A stretch of DNA of 64,000 nucleotides from Aphodoplasma sp045541115 (lineage in GTDB: Bacteria > Bacillota > Clostridia > UBA1381 > UMGS1253), in the NCBI GenBank assembly GCA_045541115.1, contig JAZQIM010000020.1, forward strand, positions 62,001-126,000. The letters run 5' to 3'. The notes beneath the pieces are model-generated. The model did no database searches, had not been told where the DNA came from, and was given only the letters and a program-made list of their open reading frames with translations. A program made the translations under genes and the position numbers. Shown here piece after piece: positions 60,064 to 64,000 of this stretch; position 1 is the first letter of the stretch; every line of letters starts with the position of its first letter.

Positions 60064-60105
60064 TTACCGCCTTCGGTGTAAAAAGCGCAGGCGGTATTAT
60101 TTTTT
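60064..60105 (+). terminator. terminator after the immunity-like genes
   Basis: ACCGCC / GGCGGT stem enclosing an 18-nt loop, followed by ATTATTTTTT. Confidence 0.6.
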
Positions 60106-60153
60106 AGATATTTATTGTGTATATGAGTGGCAGTAAAATCATATCGTTCTTAC

Positions 60154-60184
60154 AAAAGCACTCTTTACGGGTGCTTTTTTTATA
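60154..60184 (+). terminator. second terminator before the nuclease gene
   Basis: AAAGCAC / GTGCTTT stem with a T run. It lies 24 bp before the nuclease start. A terminator this close to a gene could also act as an attenuator, as no obvious promoter lies between the two. Confidence 0.6.
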
Positions 60185-60207
60185 ATAAAGATTAAGAGGA
60201 TAATAAA

Positions 60208-61092
60208 ATGAAGACAACTACTACAAGGAAATATTTATGTCTTGCCTTATCGGCACTCATCATATTTTTGTGTGCATGCACATCAAATGCCTTGCAAGTG
60301 CCGGACGTTTCATATACGGGAAAGGCGTATCAGGAATTAAACAATAATTACCCGTTTTTCGATGAAAAAGAGATTACGACGACGAGCTATGAAAGATATT
60401 CACGCCTTGACAGTTTAAACAGATGTGGCGCAGCGCAGGCATGTATCGGCGTAGATATTATGCCACAAAGAGAGCGAGAAGCAATAGGACAGGTAAAGCC
60501 TTCGGGATGGAAAATAGCAAAATACGATATCGTTGACGGAAAATATCTATATAACAGATGTCACTTAATCGGATATCAGCTCACGGGAGAAAATGCCAAC
60601 GAAAAGAACCTTATTACAGGTACGAGATATATGAATGTAGAAGGTATGCTGCCGTTTGAAAACGAAGTGAGTGAATACGTAAAGAGAACAAGGAACCACG
60701 TAATGTATAGAGTAACGCCGGTGTTTGAAGGAAAAAATTTAGTCGCAAGCGGTGTTATAATGGAGGCTTTGTCAGTAGAAGATGGCGGAAAAGGCGTATG
60801 CTTTAATGTGTATGTTTTTAATGTTCAGCCGGGCATTAAGATAAATTATGCAAACGGAGAAAGCCAGATAGATACTAATTATAATATAAACACACACCAA
60901 AGCGAATTATCGTCAGATAGCGAAAAAGCAGATACAAAAACATATGTACTAAATACAAACACTATGAAAATTCATCTGCAGACATGCTCGTCGGCGCATG
61001 ATATAAATGAAAAAAATAAAAAGCAATATAGCGGCGCGATTGATGAGCTGATTAAAAAGGGATATAGTCGTTGCAAAGTATGCAACCCATAA
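60208..61092 (+). CDS. secreted DNA/RNA non-specific endonuclease with C-terminal zinc-ribbon-like domain
   Basis: A 294-residue lipoprotein candidate (signal peptide, LCAC lipobox with Cys24). The central domain matches the beta-beta-alpha-metal nuclease of EndA/NucA type, here with RCHLIGYQLTG (His119 in place of the DRGH motif) and NLITGTRYMN (134-143). The last 50 residues (YVLNTNTMKIHLQTCSSAHD ... GYSRCKVCNP) resemble the zinc-binding module often attached to surface nucleases. It may degrade extracellular DNA for nutrition or competition. The ATG has AAGAGGA upstream. It stands alone. Confidence 0.88.
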   Translation: MKTTTTRKYLCLALSALIIFLCACTSNALQVPDVSYTGKAYQELNNNYPFFDEKEITTTSYERYSRLDSLNRCGAAQACIGVDIMPQREREAIGQVKPSGWKIAKYDIVDGKYLYNRCHLIGYQLTGENANEKNLITGTRYMNVEGMLPFENEVSEYVKRTRNHVMYRVTPVFEGKNLVASGVIMEALSVEDGGKGVCFNVYVFNVQPGIKINYANGESQIDTNYNINTHQSELSSDSEKADTKTYVLNTNTMKIHLQTCSSAHDINEKNKKQYSGAIDELIKKGYSRCKVCNP

Positions 61093-61126
61093 ATATGGAC
61101 AAATTTTAAATAATAATGTCGGCTTG

Positions 61127-61155
61127 TTGAAATGGGACTGCATGTGATGTATAAT
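61127..61155 (+). promoter_or_regulatory. promoter of the beta-CASP hydrolase gene
   Basis: TTGAAA (61127-61132) and TATAAT (61150-61155) with a 17-bp spacer. Confidence 0.65.
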
Positions 61156-61186
61156 ATAAGCATAAGCAGATATGGAGGTGCTTTGT

Positions 61187-62803
61187 ATGAAGCTTACATT
61201 TATAGGTGCGGCACACGAGGTTACAGGCTCATGCTCGCTTCTTGAGGCGTGTGGCAAGAGAATACTCGTTGATTGTGGCATGGAGCAGGGCGCTGATACT
61301 TATGAAAATTGTGAACTTCCGGTAGCACCGGGTGAAATTGATGCGATATGCCTGACACATGCACATATAGATCATTCGGGAATGATACCTGCGATGGTGA
61401 AAAACGGTTATGCAGGACCAATCTATTCTACAGAAGCGACACACCGTCTATGTAATATTATGCTCCAGGATTCTGCGCACATTCAGGAGCAGGAAGCCGA
61501 GTGGCAAAATAAAAAGGCTGATCGAGCGGGATTTGAAAAATATGAGCCGGTATATACGCTAGAGGACGCGCAAAATGCTTTAAAGCAGTTTAACACAGCC
61601 GGATATAACAAGAAAATAGAAATATTTGATGGCATAACAATCAGCTATAGTGATGCGGGGCATTTGCTCGGCTCATCAAGCATACATTTTACTATATGCG
61701 AAAACGGCGAGACGACAACGCTCTTGTTTTCTGGCGATTTAGGCAATATAGACAGACCGCTTATACGAGATCCGCAAAAGCCGCCATGCGCTGATTATGT
61801 TGTAATTGAGTCTACATACGGCGACAGAATTCATGGCGAAAGACCGGATTATATTGCACAGCTCACGAAAATACTTAAAGAAACATTTGACAAAGGCGGC
61901 AATCTCGTAATTCCGTCCTTTGCAATAGGAAGAACGCAGGAGCTATTGTATTTATTTCGGACAATAAAGCAACAGCATTTGCTTGCCGCGTATGAGAATT
62001 TTTTAGTATATGTTGATTCTCCGTTGGCGGTAGAAGCGACAAAGATATACAAAGACAATCTTTTGGATTATTATGATGAAGAATCGCTTGAGCTTGTAAA
62101 ACAAGGGATAAATCCGATAGATTTTCCCGGACTTCGCTTAAGTGTTACAAAAGAAGACTCAATGGCAATCAATTTTGATATAATACCGAAAGTTATAATT
62201 TCTGCATCAGGAATGTGTGAGGCGGGAAGAATAAGACACCATTTAAAGCATAATCTATGGAAAGAAAATAACACGGTATTATTTGTTGGATATCAGTCGA
62301 AGGGAACTCTCGGACAAAAGCTTATATCCGGAGCAAGCAGTGTCAGTCTGTTTGGCGAAGAAATACAGGTCAAAGCGAGAATTGATTCAATTGTCGGCAT
62401 AAGCGGTCATGCAGACCGTGATATGCTTCTTGACTGGCTTGGCTCTATGGAAAAAGCGCCAAGGAAGGTGTTTGTAAATCATGGCGAAGACATCGTTTGC
62501 GAGAGTTTTGCGCAGACAATATATAATAAGCACGCGTTTGATGCTGTCGCGCCATATAGCGGCGACGAATATGACCTTATAACAGGCAGCTGCATTAAGC
62601 ACGGCAGAATTGTTAAGCTTTCAAAGATATCGGAAGGCCGAAAACGTGCAAATATCGCATACGACAGATTGCTCTCGGCGTGTCAAAGACTTAAGACGGT
62701 TATTGAACTCAGCCGTGGACTTACAAACAAAGAGCTTGCAAAATTTACTGACCAGATAAACAGTCTTTGCGATAAATATATAAGAAAATCAAGTGGCAAA
62801 TAA
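61187..62803 (+). CDS. beta-CASP metallo-hydrolase (RNA-processing exonuclease family)
   Basis: A 538-residue metallo-beta-lactamase/beta-CASP protein. Metal motif THAHIDH (His58, His60, Asp62, His63), a beta-CASP insert with GDLGNIDRPL and ESTYGDR, the VISASGMCEAGRI motif, and the C-terminal RMMBL motif SGHADRDMLLDWL. It resembles archaeal CPSF and bacterial YSH1-type proteins rather than the RNase J1/J2 that Firmicutes use for mRNA decay. It probably cuts or trims RNA, but substrate and direction are unknown. GGAGGTG lies upstream of ATG 61187. The LOG gene starts 21 nt later. Confidence 0.88.
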   Translation: MKLTFIGAAHEVTGSCSLLEACGKRILVDCGMEQGADTYENCELPVAPGEIDAICLTHAHIDHSGMIPAMVKNGYAGPIYSTEATHRLCNIMLQDSAHIQEQEAEWQNKKADRAGFEKYEPVYTLEDAQNALKQFNTAGYNKKIEIFDGITISYSDAGHLLGSSSIHFTICENGETTTLLFSGDLGNIDRPLIRDPQKPPCADYVVIESTYGDRIHGERPDYIAQLTKILKETFDKGGNLVIPSFAIGRTQELLYLFRTIKQQHLLAAYENFLVYVDSPLAVEATKIYKDNLLDYYDEESLELVKQGINPIDFPGLRLSVTKEDSMAINFDIIPKVIISASGMCEAGRIRHHLKHNLWKENNTVLFVGYQSKGTLGQKLISGASSVSLFGEEIQVKARIDSIVGISGHADRDMLLDWLGSMEKAPRKVFVNHGEDIVCESFAQTIYNKHAFDAVAPYSGDEYDLITGSCIKHGRIVKLSKISEGRKRANIAYDRLLSACQRLKTVIELSRGLTNKELAKFTDQINSLCDKYIRKSSGK

Positions 62804-62824
62804 TAATTAGAGGGAGTGAATAAC

Positions 62825-63406
62825 GTGAAAATATGTGTATTTGGAGCGGCAAGTAATAAGATAGATGATACGTATATTTCAGCCATAGAAAAGCTTGGAG
62901 AAAAGATGGCAAAAAGAGGGCATGAGCTTGTTTTTGGCGCGGGCGGACACGGCCTTATGGGTGCAGCCGCACGCGGTGTATACGCAGCAGGCGGCAAAAT
63001 TACAGGCGTAATTCCAAGCTTTTTCCGTGATGAAAATATAGAGGCAATTTTTGAAAATTGCGACGAGCTTATCTATACACAAACTATGGCGCAGAGAAAA
63101 GCAAAAATGGAAGATTTGGCTGACGCTTTCATAATAGTTCCGGGTGGTATAGGTACATTTGAGGAGTTTTTTGAAGTTCTCACGCTAAAGCAGCTCGGCA
63201 GACACACAAAGCCGATTGCGATATTAGATATTAACGGTTATTATGAAGGGCTCGAGAAATTTTTAGAAAGTTCAGTTGAAGAAAAATTTATTCGTGACGG
63301 CTGTAAGCATTTATATTTTTATTCGACATCGCAAGATGAAGTGCTTTCGTATATTGAAAATGACGAGCAAAAACATGTAGATGTGCACGAAGTTAAAAAT
63401 GGTTAA
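62825..63406 (+). CDS. LOG family protein (cytokinin riboside 5'-monophosphate phosphoribohydrolase-like)
   Basis: A 193-residue Rossmann-like protein. The signature PGGIGTFEEFFE (about 103-114) is the PGGxGTxxE motif of the LOG family, which hydrolyses nucleoside monophosphates such as AMP or cytokinin ribotides; older annotations call it a lysine decarboxylase. It starts with GTG at 62825 behind GAGGGAG. It shares a transcript with the upstream beta-CASP gene and ends at a terminator. The bacterial function is usually undefined. Confidence 0.88.
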   Translation: MKICVFGAASNKIDDTYISAIEKLGEKMAKRGHELVFGAGGHGLMGAAARGVYAAGGKITGVIPSFFRDENIEAIFENCDELIYTQTMAQRKAKMEDLADAFIIVPGGIGTFEEFFEVLTLKQLGRHTKPIAILDINGYYEGLEKFLESSVEEKFIRDGCKHLYFYSTSQDEVLSYIENDEQKHVDVHEVKNG

Positions 63407-63424
63407 TGAGATTATATAAATTAG

Positions 63425-63465
63425 AAACCCTTGATTTATTTGCGCAAATCGGGGGTTTATTTATT
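63425..63465 (+). terminator. terminator after the LOG gene
   Basis: AAACCC / GGGTTT with an inner TGATTT / AAATCG-like stem and a T-rich tail. Confidence 0.65.
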
Positions 63466-63495
63466 TGTGCAAGCGTTTTTATAAAGGGAAATTTG

Positions 63496-63524
63496 TTGAC
63501 TAATTTTTGATATTGATGTAAAAT
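63496..63524 (+). promoter_or_regulatory. mltG promoter
   Basis: TTGACT (63496-63501) and TAAAAT (63519-63524) with a 17-bp spacer, about 20 bp before the GTG start. Confidence 0.65.
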
Positions 63525-63544
63525 GAAACATAGGCGGTGATAGC

Positions 63545-64000
63545 GTGACAAAGAAAAAAATACTAAAATCAAAGACGTTTTCGATGCTCATAGGCGTTCT
63601 TGCCATTGTACTTTTTATACATGGCATTTCTGTAATTATTGATGTCGCATTTGGCAGCCTTAAAAGTGAAAGCGCAAATGTAACGGTAAGCGAAGGCTAT
63701 GATTCGCGCGATGTGTCGCGCCTTTTAAAAGATGAAGGCGTAATCAAGCATCGATATGTTTTTGAGTTGTTATCGTGGCTAAAAGGTGCGGATGAAAGAT
63801 ATTATCCGGGCGATTTTGTGATAAAAAAAGGAAGCGGGTACGTAGCTCTTATAAATGGGCTTACGTACAGGTCAAATTATAAGACGACAAATATTACAGT
63901 GCCCGAAGGCGCAAATCTTAAAGAGATTGCAAAAATTGTTTCTAAGACGGGTTATGTAAGCGAAGATGAGTTTAACGATGCGCTTAAAGAAAAGTACGAC
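63545..64000 (+). CDS. mltG: endolytic murein transglycosylase MltG (5' part)
   Basis: The first 152 codons of an MltG/YceG protein; the gene runs off the window. It has an N-terminal membrane anchor (about residues 12-33, SMLIGVLAIVLFIHGIS) and then the LysM-like MltG domain with two TVPEG-type repeats (VTVSEGYDSRDVSRLL and ITVPEGANLKEIAKIV). MltG cuts nascent glycan strands and helps set their length. It starts with GTG behind AGGCGGTG. The catalytic Glu lies beyond the window end. Confidence 0.9.
   Translation, partial: MTKKKILKSKTFSMLIGVLAIVLFIHGISVIIDVAFGSLKSESANVTVSEGYDSRDVSRLLKDEGVIKHRYVFELLSWLKGADERYYPGDFVIKKGSGYVALINGLTYRSNYKTTNITVPEGANLKEIAKIVSKTGYVSEDEFNDALKEKYD

Overview
The window comes from a low-GC, anaerobic, Gram-positive bacterium of the Clostridia type. 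This rests on AAGGAGG-type ribosome binding sites with frequent GTG and TTG starts, consensus SigA promoters, and Firmicutes markers (Veg, Rex, HemZ, a long Rel). Anaerobic metabolism is shown by NrdD/NrdG, a radical-SAM HemZ and an OadB-type sodium pump. The code is standard: rarA and rpoA end in TGA. I cannot name the genus.

Layout. 1-3577: the 5' part of an S-layer-homology (SLH) protein, a shikimate-kinase-like gene, veg and rarA. 3582-18214: a genomic island of about 14.6 kb lodged in the 3' end of lysS, flanked by 30-bp imperfect direct repeats of the lysS end. It has a Tn916-like integrase and excisionase at one end. Its cargo is a repressor, two tandem structured noncoding units, an HTH-ADP-ribosyltransferase-like gene with a partner, a membrane protein, a compact type III restriction-modification pair, a PIN toxin with a broken ImmA/IrrE antitoxin, a sigma factor, a DUF3268-like zinc-ribbon gene behind a structured attenuator RNA, and a conserved mobile-element protein. 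I see no relaxase or conjugation genes. 18185-27421: lysS, rex, a P-loop/Asp23 fusion, hemZ, an MBL hydrolase, rel and recJ. 27631-29371: an OadB-like sodium pump subunit with a 45-residue membrane ORF, then rpsT.

29554-45987 is the complete S10-spc-alpha ribosomal supercluster in classical order (rpsJ to rplQ, with secY, adk, map, a KOW gene, infA and rpoA), preceded by a leader that looks like an attenuator. 45998-50426 (minus strand) holds a class A penicillin-binding protein, an amidohydrolase and thioredoxin reductase. 50565-54549 is a methionine operon (metF, a separate MetH reactivation domain, metH) behind a perfect palindrome over its -10 box. 54628-57713 is the anaerobic ribonucleotide reductase operon with an NrdR box. 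57789-57880 is tRNA-Ser(GGA). 58005-60020 is a decayed secreted-toxin-like gene followed by two small exported proteins that may be its immunity genes. The window ends with a secreted nuclease, a beta-CASP metallo-hydrolase, a LOG-family protein and the start of mltG.

The best candidates for something undescribed are the two tandem units at 6820-7290, whose hairpin stems covary around a conserved loop, and the promoter-leader-terminator RNA at 16565-16813.
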